From: Corticium candelabrum
Taxonomy: Eukaryota > Porifera > Homoscleromorpha > Homosclerophorida > Plakinidae
DNA length: 64,000 nucleotides
Assembly (NCBI RefSeq): GCF_963422355.1
Contig: NC_085095.1
Span: 3,506,009-3,570,008 of the forward strand
Direction: 5' to 3'
Numbering within the stretch: position 1 is the first letter of the stretch; each line of letters opens with the position of its first letter. Made by a program: the position numbers and the translations under genes. Shown here in pieces: positions 31,215 to 44,084 of this stretch. The notes beneath the pieces were generated by a model. The model made no database searches, was not told where the DNA came from, and saw nothing but the letters and a program-made list of their open reading frames with translations.

Positions 31215-31934
31215 CAGAGGTGGTAGTGGAAAAGATGTTGATGGCGTCGAAATGTTTTCAGATTGAAATGGAAGAAGTGCTCGAAAATGCCTGTTGTTGA
31301 TATGGGCTAAATGTAAATGCTTGGTCGTTTTCTCATCGCCACTATTAAAATCTACTGTGTAGGCCGCAGGCGAAACCAGTAGAGTAATGCGGATCTTATA
31401 GACGATGAATGCAGCTTCAATGCATATTGTGTCTCCCCAAAATCGATTCCCTCTCATGTCTTCAATGTAGTTTTCAAATATGTCCGCAGAATTGTAGATT
31501 CTCTCACTATCAATAGATATGTATTCTTCGTTGATAGTGACTGATCTCATTGCAACAACGGCGTCTTCAAAACTAGATCTCTGATTGGCTATATAGTCAA
31601 CAATTCTAGTACGAATTTGCGAATGCCGACAAAATGTTCCATACAGCAACTGACTAATAGCTTCGAAAAGGCAATTTCCGTCAAAGTTGTTTTCAATTTG
31701 GCACATGCTAACATTAGCAGCCATCTCCGCTATCACTTTCTCGGCCTCGTCCTCGTCTTTCTTGTCCAGCAGTGACAAAAATTTCACGAATTCTACAGTC
31801 AATTGAAATGGTAAGTCTTGACAACTCTTTCCACTAGCTCCTTCAATGTAACAAAGTAAGACAGGAATGGTACAACACGTATATACTCCTTTCATTATAA
31901 GAAATGTGTCTACCTTCAACTCTCTCTTTTTCAC
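31215..31934 (-). CDS. OTU-family cysteine protease (copy B, fuller version)
   Basis: Frame open from ATG at 31934. OTU landmarks: IENNFDGNCLFEAISQLL with Asp85 and Cys88, the RFWGDTICIEAA tryptophan segment (~residues 160-171), and NNRHFRALLPF with His216. All three catalytic positions of an OTU deubiquitinase-type fold are present. The last native codons stop at 31215; beyond that the frame runs into the hAT-c terminus, adding QGRRSELKVE and a few residues to 31170. It lies downstream of, and on the same strand as, the integrase gene, so it may be an accessory gene of the same Ginger-like transposon. A separate host gene is the alternative. Confidence 0.75.
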
Positions 31935-32012
31935 ATCTGCTTTGGAAACGACGGGAAACTGACTAACATCTATTGTAAAAGCAAATTGCTAAACAACATG
32001 ATTTTTTGGTGT

Positions 32013-32013
<1 letters not shown>

Positions 32014-32060
<47 letters not shown>
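32014..32060. repeat. (GT)n microsatellite
   Basis: A near-pure GT run, expanded relative to the interrupted tract in copy A. Confidence 0.95.
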
Positions 32061-32062
<2 letters not shown>

Positions 32063-32252
32063 CGCGAAGATACTAGAGCTTCAAATTAACCTGTGCCGGA
32101 CTTCTCTACTTTGAGCAGTGTTTGCTGTGATGTTGGCAGCGTAAATCGCGAGAGCGATGATGGAAATGTAGCATGACTGGAAGTGCGTCTCATCAAATGC
32201 TCTTCCCTGCACAAGAGAGTTACTTAGCGATGTACGCATACATTAACTACTA

Positions 32253-32750
32253 TTAATTTTTGTAATACCATAAATCTGCTGCGGAGCGATTGTGACACTT
32301 CACGGAACATTTTCGGTTGCTCTTTTTGCAGCAGGTCTTGTGCATTCGGAAGCTACACTGAGCGCTTGCTTGGAGACTACAATGAGGGGAGCAGGAGCAA
32401 CTGTTTGGGGGCTTAGGTTTGTTAAGCCTGTCAAAGGATGGTTCAATAATCTTGCTCTTTGCAACTGCAATTTTAGATTGTGGATCCTCATTCGTGGAAG
32501 CGCTTACGCCTGAGTGTGACAAGATGCTGTCTTCCGTCGGGAACTGTTCCTGAAACTTTGGTCCAAGTAAAGAACAAACTTGAGAAATAAGACTGAGCGC
32601 CGATATGCAGCTAGACTGGGTGTGGTCGTCGAAACAGAAAACAGAAAGCTGAGAAATAGCTGACGATGCTTGGGCAAGGTTCTCTAGTATTCCAAGTTTT
32701 GGAAATTCTCAAGAAGACAATTTCGTGCTCTTGGGCGTTGGCCGAATCTC
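32253..32750 (-). pseudogene. Cys-rich C-terminal exon, nonsense mutation (copy B)
   Basis: Same exon as 3229-3726 of copy A, with the Cys/His-rich tail preserved (CSCSPHCSL, CCKKSNRKCSVKCHN). A TGA at 32709-32711, where copy A has coding sequence, truncates the protein ahead of the cysteine module. The splice acceptor is unchanged. Confidence 0.55.
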
Positions 32751-32835
32751 CTGCGCACACAATTAATGCAAGTAAACCTTGTTTCGTAGTGGCTGCATGT
32801 GTAAAGTTAACATGTAAATCAACTCCCTTACTTAC

Positions 32836-33500
32836 CTCACTATAGTCGCTCTTGCTATCGTTGGCTGTTTTCTGAAAATTTTCTGCAGGCCTTTGCTCTT
32901 GGCCTGACAAAGTGACGTTTCTTTCAGTTTCGCGGTCATCTTCAATTTTTGCACAAAATTGTCCCGAATCTTCACGGTGCAAGTAATGAAAACGAGGTGG
33001 TAGCAAGGATAAGTTGGCTGATCTATCTACATCTAATGAAAAAACGGCAATAGCTTCCACGTGTGACGTTGTAATAATTATTAGTGCCACATCTTGCATA
33101 GTACAATGTACTGACCTGTATTTCTAGATTTTTCTAGAGACAACGACGGAGATGTGACGTCTGTTACCGAAAACCATTTTGTGGTTGAGCTCCCTTGATG
33201 ATGAAACTCTACTTGATGTCGGTACTGATCCAGTTGCGCCTCTACTACTTTGCCAGGTACAGACGTAATGAAACGATGATACTGCTTCTTTCTCCGTCGA
33301 CTTGGTCTCATTGCAGGAAAGCGCACTAAGACATCATCTCCCACTTTATACTCTGTAGGTACCCTCATTCCAAGACGACGAGCAATCATCTTAGAGGCGG
33401 CTTTGTTGGTGGACTTCAGGGCAGCCTCTCGTATCAAGCGACAAGGTTCCGGTCGTCGCCGTGACATGGCCAAAAAGGACAGCGTTGTTTGGTCTGCCGT
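32836..33500 (-). pseudogene. Integrase C-terminal and following exon (copy B)
   Basis: Equivalent to 3812-4500. The C-terminal domain motif (YKVGDDVLVRFP) and the AATACAG|GTCAGT donor are preserved, and the next exon keeps its canonical GAG|GTAAGT donor that copy A lost. The one-base disagreement between the PFEVVYGR frame and the rest is also present. The exons themselves look sound, but upstream breaks make the gene as a whole non-functional. Confidence 0.5.
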
Positions 33501-33547
33501 AAAAAACTTCGAAAGGACATAATTTAGATCCTAGTATTTAATACAAA

Positions 33548-33985
33548 TTACAGACATAATATTGTATTGCTCTCTAATTGATACGCTTTACCCAAAGCCT
33601 GATGCGGCGACACGTTGTAAAGGTGCTCATAAATGGGGAGTTCCTCGACCCAATTGACGCCCTCCGTGCCGTTCACTGTCATGCCATACCTGATTTTACT
33701 CTTCAGAGACTGATTGACTTTTTCAATCTGCAATATATCACTACTATAGTGCTTGTGACGTATACGGTATGTAGACTCAACCTTTCCCTGATATTGTGGG
33801 TGGTAAGGCCTGCTACAAATTACAGTAATATTCATGGCAGAGGACAACATTTCAACCACTCCTCGAAATTCGGTGCCTTGATCTGATTGAATTATTCGCG
33901 GAGGACCAACAGTGTGTATATATCAAGCAGTTCTTGAGCCACCAGGTAAGGGACTTTCCCGGCAATGGCCGGAGAAACAAATGCC
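33548..33985 (-). pseudogene. Integrase catalytic core exon, frameshifted (copy B)
   Basis: Same exon as 4524-4961. One base is missing at about 33915 (GTGTGTATAT against GTGTAGTATAT in copy A), between the exon start and the second catalytic Asp. The Glu-containing SRPYHPQYQGKVE block is readable but differs from A at one residue (S to Y). The product would lack a continuous core. Confidence 0.65.
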
Positions 33986-34044
33986 TAAGTAAACAAACGA
34001 AATTTATTTCAAGTCTTGGATATTTCCAAAATACGATAATTACC

Positions 34045-34612
34045 TGCTGAACACGTCCAGAATGCTAAAAACATACCTGTACGTCAGACCGTCTGGGTCA
34101 ACTTCAACTGGAATGTCTGACAAGTCTACCAGATCTAACTGATTTCGCTCCTGTACTTTAGAAGCGATTATAGGCTGCAACGGCGCCTTATTCAAAAACT
34201 TAGGATGAAAAGACTGGGCTTCTCATGTTGCACTAATGTGTGTTGGAATGAGACGTTCATCCACTCCGGCGAAGTGCTTGGAAAGTAGTCCATATAGTGT
34301 CTTTGCATTAGCACCTTTGCTGCGGTTAGAGAAGGTGGTGATCAATCCTTCCACTTCTTCTGCGTGGACGACAATTTTATTTGAAGATGAGACAACAAGT
34401 CTCTCTTCAATGCCACTAGCGTTTTTCGATCTGGGATCGAAGACATGTCGGAGTGCAAACTGATTTTTGCACAAAGACTTGTACACCTTCCATTGCAATA
34501 GCGATTTTCTTTCATTCACCGATGGTCTGCTTTGAGATCTCAAGTACCTAATAAGAAGGTCAAATTCTGCTTTTGACAGAATTCTTTGACCATCCATATC
34601 TGCAATCGGCAC
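34045..34612 (-). pseudogene. Integrase N-terminal exon, nonsense mutation (copy B)
   Basis: Starts with ATG at 34612. A CGA-to-TGA change at 34223-34225 stops translation after about 129 codons, before the first catalytic Asp. Otherwise it closely resembles copy A at 5021-5589. With the frameshift in the next exon and the stop in the Cys-rich exon, copy B carries three private lesions in one gene. Confidence 0.68.
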
Positions 34613-35017
34613 ATCACATTAGCTACATTGATGCGTGAGACTATATAGGAATAACAGAATAACAGTCCGCTTATCGAAAAATAACTGTTCACAGTTTGTC
34701 TAGTCGCACACGAGTGCCAAAATTTTATTACCGTCTCTCTGCTGTACACCATGCTGACAAATTGTAATTGTCTACTGTAATTGTACCAATTACACGACCA
34801 GTTATCACCTACTTGGTCAAGAGTGCTGTGTTGCTAATGTGATCGTCAAAAAGGCTGAGAAGACAAGAATTAGAGCAAAGCCCGGGCGCTGCAGAAAGCA
34901 CCAAGCAACTAGAAAAGAAACACGTTGTGTGCGTACTTATAAAGGTTGCTGAACCACTACGGTACCTATTCTTTGTAACGTTTAGTGGTTGTAGTACTAG
35001 AGGTCATTGACACGATC

Positions 35018-35651
35018 TTCTACGAATAGATACGACAGCTGTTGCAGATCAATTCTAGCCTTACCTTTATCCTTTGTTATCTTTCCGTGTAGCATCATTT
35101 AGATATATTTACCGCAGCATGTGGGTTTGCTTGAAATGAACGCAGGCATTCAAGTCTAAGTTAAGTTACAACTTCGGCTTCACTGCCATCAATAGTACGT
35201 GTAAGTTCAAATTAGATATAGCTAGGTATCTCTGAGCTGTAGCTGCTATGACATAGAAACATGCTGCAAATAAATAACAATGTCCAAGTTGTTGCAATTA
35301 CGTCAGTGAACAATTCTTTTGTAGAATCAGACCGCAACTCAGTTACTGGAACAACAACATTCTAAAACGCAAAATGATAGAGGTCAAATACATAATAAGC
35401 ACACCGCCGACGAATAGATACGAGTCATACGACAGCTGTTTCAGATCAATTCTAATCCTATCCTTAATCTTTTGTTATCGCATCTCTCGCTACCATTTAC
35501 TAGCATCTAATTACATGCTCAGGGAATACCCAGAGAGGTACACGTACAAGTAGAAGCAAGTGGGTTTTCTTGTAACTATGTAACGGACATTTTAGTTTAA
35601 TTAAGTTACAACTTCGGCTTCAATTGCTATCAATATTAGGTGTAAGTTCGA
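35018..35651. repeat. Diverged tandem pair, first part (copy B)
   Basis: Same array as 8747-9590. Unit 1 is whole (about 35018-35410); unit 2 begins at about 35411 and is split by hAT-d, resuming at 38295. Confidence 0.78.
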
Positions 35652-35656
35652 GCTAG

Positions 35657-38289
35657 CAGGGGCGTAGACACAATTCTAAAACTGGGGGGGGCTTAACCAA
35701 GAGGCCTAATTGTGCTTTTGCGCATGCGCCCAGTGCACGTTCATCACCCGACTGCATCCGTATCACAATGTCTCTGATAGCGTGGCTGCGGAAAGCGCAA
35801 CAACCGGATGGAAGTGTAACTAACTATCCCACTGGCATTGACAATGAAAGCAATGTCTCAGGTGAAGAAGACGCCCAAGAGCACGCCCAAACTAGCAACG
35901 TGGCTGGACCAGCCTCTACAAGTTCTGAAAGCTGCCACCACTCTCACCAGCCCGACGCAACTGATGCCTCCGAGACAAGACCGGTTGCTGGCGCCCAGCC
36001 TCAGCCCACCTTGATGCCTTGGAGTCCTCACCAACCCTTGCTGTCCTTCCCATATCGCACATTTGCTAAGCAGCAGCGAGCATTCTGTTCTTCTTGGTAT
36101 AGAAGATACCCGTGGTTGCATTATCAAGAAGCAGATGACAAAGTCTTCTGCTTCTACTGCCAGGTGGCGGAGAAGAAGGACTTAGGCTCAGTTGCTCTGC
36201 GCGCTGGGAACTTGGACGATAAATTCGTGAGAACTGGCTTTACAGACTGGAAGAAAGCACTCACTAAATTTGAAAAACATCAGAAATCAGTCTTTCATCG
36301 TGATGCTATGGATATGGTGGTTGGCAAGGAACAGAATGTTGGGCAAATGCTAGGGAAAGGTTATGCAGAAGAAATGGTTGAGAATAGGAATATGTTACAG
36401 ATAATTATTAGTTGCATTCGATACCTTGCTCGGCAAGGTCTCGCCATGCGTGGTCGGTCTAAACCTGAAGGTAGTGTCGCTCTTGAAAGGGATTCCAACT
36501 TAATGCAACTCCTCATTATGCGTGCTGAAGACAATCCGAGGCTCTGGAAATGGTTAGACAAATGCCAGGCCAAGTTCACAAGCCCCTGTATACAAAATGA
36601 AATTCTCAGTATCATGGCATTAATGATTCTGAGAGATGTTGTTAGGAAGGTATCGGGAAAGTGGTACACTATCATGGTAGATGAAACTACAGATTTGTCC
36701 AATACTGAACAAATGGTCTTCTGTCTTCGATACGTAGATGATGATCTGGAAGTCCATGAGGAAGTAATAGGGCTGTATAGCTTAGACTCAACTTCTGCTG
36801 ACTCTATACTAGCAACAGTTCAAGATATCCTGTTACGCATGAATCTAAGGATTGACCATTGCCGAGGCCAGTGCTACGACGGCGCTAGTAACATGGCAGG
36901 AGCGAAGTCAGGCGTTGCAAAAAGACTAAATGATCTAGAGCCCCGTGCGTTGTACACACACTGCTATGGTCATGCATTAAACCTAGCGACTCAGGATGTG
37001 TTGAAAGGTATCAAGGTCATGCGAAGTGCTCTGGAGACCGTACATGAAATTACTAAGTTGATAAAAAAATCACCCAAACGTGAAAGCATCTTCAAGAAGT
37101 TTAAAGATGTTGTCACTGCTGGCTCTCCAGGACTACGGATTCTTTGTCCTACACGATGGACGGTCAGGGCTGAGGCATTAACGTCAATATCTGAAAACTA
37201 CACTACACTTCAGATGACTTGGGATGTGGCAAAAGAAGCCACAAAGGATACTGAGATGAGAGCTAGAATTGGAGGAATCGCTTTGCAGATGGACACATTT
37301 GACTTCGTTTATGGTGTTGAACTTGGAAGAAAGCTGCTGAACATAGTGGACAACCTGTCCCGATCCTTACAGAGTTCTACTATTTCAGCATGCGAAGGCC
37401 AAAAGCTAGTCAGTACTACAACAACAACTATCCAGTCAATGAGATCTGATGAGTGCTTTGATATATTTTGGAAGTACGTTGAACGCAAAAGATTGTCACT
37501 TCAAGTGCCATCCCCTACCCTTCCACGACGTAGGAAAGTTCCAAGACAATTCGAGGTAGGAGAAGGTGCAACAGTACATCCAGTAGAAGTGAAGGAGATC
37601 TATCGAAGGGCTTACTTTGAGGCCATTGACTTGATTTTAGCAGCAGTCAAAGATAGATTTCATCAGAAAGGATTCAACATGTTACAGAAATTAGAGACAG
37701 TTGTAACTTCTCTTCAGCAACCCCAGCAATCGGAAGCACTGAAAGAGATTGTCAATTTTTATGGTGATGATTTCAGTCACCCAGACCGACTTCAAACACA
37801 GCTCACTCTTCTTCATGCAGGTACTGAACAGCCACTGACGGATGTACGGTCTCTGGTCGTATACCTCAAATCCTTAAGCAGTGCAGAAAGACAGTTTTTT
37901 TCTGAAGTCATCAAAGTAGTCAAGCTCATTCTGGTAATGCCGGCAACAAACGCCACAAGTGAAAGAAGTTTTAGTGCTCTCCGTAGACTCAAGACATGGC
38001 TACGTTCTACAATAAGTGAATGTCGTCTCAACTGGTCTATGATACTCCATATCCATAAGGACAAAACTGATGCATTACCAATAAAAGGTGTTGCGAATGA
38101 GTTTGTTACACGTAATGAAAGCAGAAGACGACTATTCGGACACTTTGATTAAACTCTTTTGAATTAGTAAATGTAGTGTTGTGTTGTACGCGTACTGCCT
38201 ATCCCTTAATGTATCAAAGATTTGAAATACAAGTCTCAAATTCTGGGGGGGCTTGAGCCCCCAAAGCCCCCCCGGTGTCTACGCCCTTG
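35657..38289 (+). mobile_element. hAT-d transposon, complete (2.6 kb)
   Basis: Ends CAGGGGCGTAGACAC and GTGTCTACGCCCTTG pair over 15 bp with one mismatch (the right end has CCCTTG instead of CCCCTG). The 5-bp duplication GCTAG flanks it (35652-35656, 38290-38294). Copy A holds the empty site GAGCTAGGTAGCTG at about 9391-9404 with a single GCTAG. GGGGGGGCTT-type tracts lie just inside both ends. Confidence 0.95.
35768..38152 (+). CDS. hAT transposase, TTF/DUF4371 type (794 aa, intact)
   Basis: A single frame from ATG at 35768. The N-terminal MSLIAWLRKAQ is followed by a low-complexity Ser/Thr/His/Pro region (~20-95). TTF zinc finger at ~100-175 (SSWYRRYPWLHY, CFYCQV, GFTDWKKALT). Core blocks MVDETTDLSN (Asp305), CYDGASNMAGAKSGV (Asp371) and HCYGHALNLA; dimerisation block NATSERSFSALRRLKTWLRS with Glu732. 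All catalytic acidic positions are present and the frame is complete to a stop at 38152. It is closer in wording to hAT-a than to hAT-b or -c. Confidence 0.94.
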   Translation: MSLIAWLRKAQQPDGSVTNYPTGIDNESNVSGEEDAQEHAQTSNVAGPASTSSESCHHSHQPDATDASETRPVAGAQPQPTLMPWSPHQPLLSFPYRTFAKQQRAFCSSWYRRYPWLHYQEADDKVFCFYCQVAEKKDLGSVALRAGNLDDKFVRTGFTDWKKALTKFEKHQKSVFHRDAMDMVVGKEQNVGQMLGKGYAEEMVENRNMLQIIISCIRYLARQGLAMRGRSKPEGSVALERDSNLMQLLIMRAEDNPRLWKWLDKCQAKFTSPCIQNEILSIMALMILRDVVRKVSGKWYTIMVDETTDLSNTEQMVFCLRYVDDDLEVHEEVIGLYSLDSTSADSILATVQDILLRMNLRIDHCRGQCYDGASNMAGAKSGVAKRLNDLEPRALYTHCYGHALNLATQDVLKGIKVMRSALETVHEITKLIKKSPKRESIFKKFKDVVTAGSPGLRILCPTRWTVRAEALTSISENYTTLQMTWDVAKEATKDTEMRARIGGIALQMDTFDFVYGVELGRKLLNIVDNLSRSLQSSTISACEGQKLVSTTTTTIQSMRSDECFDIFWKYVERKRLSLQVPSPTLPRRRKVPRQFEVGEGATVHPVEVKEIYRRAYFEAIDLILAAVKDRFHQKGFNMLQKLETVVTSLQQPQQSEALKEIVNFYGDDFSHPDRLQTQLTLLHAGTEQPLTDVRSLVVYLKSLSSAERQFFSEVIKVVKLILVMPATNATSERSFSALRRLKTWLRSTISECRLNWSMILHIHKDKTDALPIKGVANEFVTRNESRRRLFGHFD

Positions 38290-38294
38290 GCTAG

Positions 38295-38480
38295 GTAGCT
38301 GGGTAGCTCTCAACAGTTAGTGCTGCAAATATATGACAATGTCGAGGTTGTTGCAATTACGACAAGGGACTCACAGCAATTCTTTCCTAGAAACAGATCC
38401 CAACTCAGTTACTGTAACAACAACATACTAAATACGCAGTAAGATAGAGGTCAAGTACATAATGAGCACACCTGGAATTC
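38295..38480. repeat. Diverged tandem pair, remainder of unit 2 (copy B)
   Basis: Continuation of the second unit after hAT-d, ending AATGAGCACACC. Relative to copy A, one GTAGCTGG unit fewer is present at the start. Confidence 0.75.
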
Positions 38481-38858
38481 TCTGCATCTTCTGCGGTGAC
38501 TAAAAACAAACAAACAGCTCTTCAAGAGGGGATTTCCCCAACTACCAAAAGTGTTCACTCTAACTGCGTCCTTGAGATATTATCAATACTTGCCAGAAAC
38601 GTCGTAGAGACACGCTATACAAGTCGTTTTAGAGGTTGTAACCTTGACTGTTTGTGTTTGTTTGCATTGATGAGAGTTCCACCCAACAATTAATCTAGCA
38701 AGCAATGTTCTCTGAGAGTAGCAAACAAACTACAAACTACAATTTATATTTCTAATAAAGTTGACTAATCTATCTATAAACTAAATAATATTGGATAATT
38801 TTTAATTGCTTAGAAAAGACCTGCCCTGGCTTCTAACACCAACAACCATTCTTCTACC

Positions 38859-38896
38859 ACACACACACACACACACACACACACGCGCGCGCGCAC
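38859..38896. repeat. (CA)n(CG)n microsatellite
   Basis: A CA run extended by GCGCGCGC, not present in copy A. Confidence 0.93.
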
Positions 38897-39930
38897 TAAT
38901 TTGGTCGAATTTTGAAATTCTAAGAAAATGACGTCACATTATTTAGAAACTTTGTGATACGGTTGTATGCATTGTGAAAAGCATTTGATGTAAATTTTGA
39001 TTTGTCAATTTTTATCAGCAGAAGTGACTGCATGTAATCAAAACGTCAGAAATCGATCGTTTGGTCAAATTTTGAAATTTGCAGAAGATGACGTCAGAAT
39101 AATCAAATACCTTGTGATATGATTCTATGCATTGTGGAAAGCATTCCATGTAAACTTTATTTCGTCAAGTTGAATTGTAGCGATTTGGCGAGACATTACT
39201 AGTATGCAGAAAATGGCGTCTGTCGTGCTTGACCACGTGTCCTTTACGCTGCTGATTCTCGTCAACGGTAGACTGGACAAACACTGAACGAGTGCAGAAA
39301 TGTTTGAATTATTGTGTAAAAGTGGGAAGCAGCGGATAGAAACGGTCTGTGTACTAGAAGAAAAGTTCTAGCGATATTCCTACTATGCAGAAAGCTAGTG
39401 TCACGTGGTCACGTGCACTCACAACGTACTACAGTTTTGCGCGGTCTGTTACAAGATGACAGTCGTTCGCAAATACGATGAAACCAAACGTTGCACAAGA
39501 AGCTAATGTCTAGACGTTAATTTTTATCAGCAGAAGTGACTGCATGTCATCAAAACGTCAGAAATCGATCGTTTGGTCGAATTTTGAAATTTGGAGAAGA
39601 TGACGTCAGAATAATCAGAAACTTTGTGATATGATTCTATGCATTGCTGTAAGCATTCCATGTAAATCTTGATTTGTCAAGTTGCATTGTAGCGATTTGG
39701 CGAGACATTACTAGTATGCAGAAAATGGCGTCTGTCGTGGTTGACCACGTGTACTTTGCGCTGCTGATTCTCGTCAACGGTAGCCTGGACAAACACTGAA
39801 CGAGTGCAGAAACGTTTGACTTATTGTGTAAAAGTGGGAAGCAGCGGATAGAAACGGTCGGTGCACTAGAAGAAAAGTTCTAACGATATTCCTACTATGC
39901 AGAAAGCTAGTGTCACGTGGTCACGTGCAG
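38897..39930. repeat. Tandem repeat of ~512-bp units (copy B)
   Basis: Same structure as 9992-11035, with CACGTG-rich blocks repeated at about 39408 and 39915. Few differences from copy A. Confidence 0.8.
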
Positions 39931-40149
39931 TGACTGTGTTGTGATTGCTGGACAGGTGGAAGCAACTTCGTGTTCGTTTATGGGTTGAATAGAGCTGCTT
40001 TTAGCGCAGTCTGACCGGATTTAGCACGTATTCCTAGTTACCACAAAGATTCCTGTTTTGCAGAAATTACCAGAAAAAAAAAGATGAACAGGTGCTCCAT
40101 GATAGCAGTGACCAACATTTGACAAAGCATCGAATCACCTGAACACATC

Positions 40150-40575
40150 TCAGTTGGTTGCGACTTCCAGTGTCGTGAAGTCACTGGAGACACGAACCGC
40201 ATGGAAGTTGCGCCAAATTCTCTCCTTCCACGGCTTCTTTCCCACGTCCTTCAAACACAGAAGAAGCAACCGCAACAGTGACTTAGCGAAGCTCTTGAAC
40301 GCTTGCCTGTTCTGAGCACTCCAGACAAGTAGCGATTCTGCTAAAACTGAAACACTCCTTCTTTCACTCAGGGAATCGTCTACCTTAGTCAACACAACTG
40401 CCACAGCGTCGCGTACGACCTCAGAATCATTGCAAGGGACAGCCGCCATATATGCCGTCATGACGTCACGTGTAACACGCATGGTCTCGGAAGTAAGTGG
40501 GCGTTGCCAATCCTTTTCCCCCGCTCTAGTATCTATGATCAGGCTAAGGGCATATTGTTCAAAAGAAAGAAACAT
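40150..40575 (-). CDS. ORF of unknown function, 141 codons (copy B)
   Basis: Partner of 11240-11677. Lacks 9 bp (residues PRR and neighbours in A) and 3 bp (one Arg/Ser) but stays in frame and keeps the same start, stop and most residues. Not recognised. Confidence 0.35.
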   Translation of the reverse strand: MFLSFEQYALSLIIDTRAGEKDWQRPLTSETMRVTRDVMTAYMAAVPCNDSEVVRDAVAVVLTKVDDSLSERRSVSVLAESLLVWSAQNRQAFKSFAKSLLRLLLLCLKDVGKKPWKERIWRNFHAVRVSSDFTTLEVATN

Positions 40576-40597
40576 AATTATACCAAAGCTCTACAAT

Positions 40598-41593
40598 CAG
40601 ACATGCTAAAGATCTGGCACGAATCTCATCAAAGGCTGGAAAGATTCAAAGAGCGAGCAAGAGCGGTCATGTATTGACCAGGAATGACAAAAGACATCGA
40701 CCGAGTGGCTAGTCAGTGCAGGACCTGTCTGCGTTTCCGGAAGAGCAATACTAAAGAGCCTCTTTTGCCACATGCACTACCAACAAGAAGACAAATGAAA
40801 ACGCTAGGAGTGGATATCATGACTTTGAAAGCAAAAGATTATCTGATAATAGCAGACTATTATTTCAAGTACATAGATGTTCAGCAACTGAGAGTCAAGA
40901 CATCATCGTCGGTCGTTAACGCCATCAAGTACATGTTCGCTACTCACGGTATTCCGGAAGAAATAATATCTGATAACATGCCGTTCACCAGCAGAGAAAA
41001 GCAAGCCTTCGCCAATGAATGAGACTCACCATTGCAACCACAAGCCCGGGGTATCCAAAATCTAATGGCTTCGCAAAGAGGAACGTACAAACCATAAAGA
41101 AGTTGCTCAGAAAGACACTTCATGATGGAGGAGACCCGTAGCTGGCGCTCCTCAACCAAAGAAGCACCCCTATACCGCAGCTGCAAGCGTCCCCACCCGA
41201 GCTCCTCATGGGCCGAACCTTGAAGACAAAGTTGCCGGCAGCCCCAGGAGTGCTTCAGCCACATATGTCTCACGACGTATCGAAACAGCTGAACCAACGA
41301 CAACAGCAGCAGAAGCACTATCATGACCAGGGAGCTCGACAAAGAAGAGAACTACGCCCAGGCGAAGTGGTCCGAGTGCAAAAGGGAAAAGAATGGGAAC
41401 CCGCAGAAGTTATAAAGCAGCAAGACACTCCGCGGTCGTACGTGTAAAACACCAAGGCCAAGTCCTGCGCAGAAATAAACGACATCTAAACCCCTTACCA
41501 GAACTTAGCGAGGAATTGGACTACGACTCGGACAACGTCGACAACAACGATACCAGCCTAGAAGGTCCATCAGACAGCGCAGAACAGGGATAG
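40598..41593 (+). pseudogene. Ty3/gypsy integrase remnant (copy B)
   Basis: Same remnant as 11700-12703, with the same TGA after VMY. The stop seen in copy A near 12104 (TAA) is CAA here (AREKQAFANE region), so A acquired it later. The MULE lies between this coding remnant and its LTR. Confidence 0.83.
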
Positions 41594-41630
41594 CAACTCC
41601 CAACCTCGCCAAAGAAGGTGGCCAGATCGG

Positions 41631-42123
41631 GCGAATTTTTTTTGGGGCCCCGTTGGGTGTGGCTTTAGCTGTTCCCGTATGCACTTCCTCGCGGTTTGCA
41701 GTGGTCTGGTAGTACGAGGCTCGGCAGTCAATAGACATCTTGCAACCGCGATTTTGACATAAACGAACTGCTGTCTTTTTGCGCACCTTTCGAGCAGTAA
41801 CCTGCGCCGTTTATTGAAAGGGAGCCTCAGTTTTTGTCGTCTGCTGAACGTGGTTTTCTCGGTACAAATCAACTTCAATAAATTAGGCGACAGGTAAAGT
41901 CATTTATAATTACTATTCTTCGCAGTTAAGCAAATTTTCAGTTTGCATAAAATCTTTTTTCGGGTGCGATTTATGCGTCCATATTGACACTGTTGCATGC
42001 ACTGCATACATCAAATCATGTACTATTTATTGCAAATTTATTTCCTGTGTGCAATTAATTAAATAATATGCAGAAAAGTGCAAAGTATTCAGGTAATTTA
42101 ATTCTATTTCACAACTACTAAGT
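41631..42123. repeat. MULE left terminal inverted repeat
   Basis: Matches the reverse complement of 47787-48299 from GCGAATTTTT to ATTTCACAACTACTAAGT, with few mismatches. The clearest difference is a short block (GGCTCCCTTTCAATAAA orientation-wise) replaced in the right copy by a duplicated GTTCAGCAGACGACAAAAA segment. Confidence 0.93.
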
Positions 42124-44084
<1,961 letters not shown>

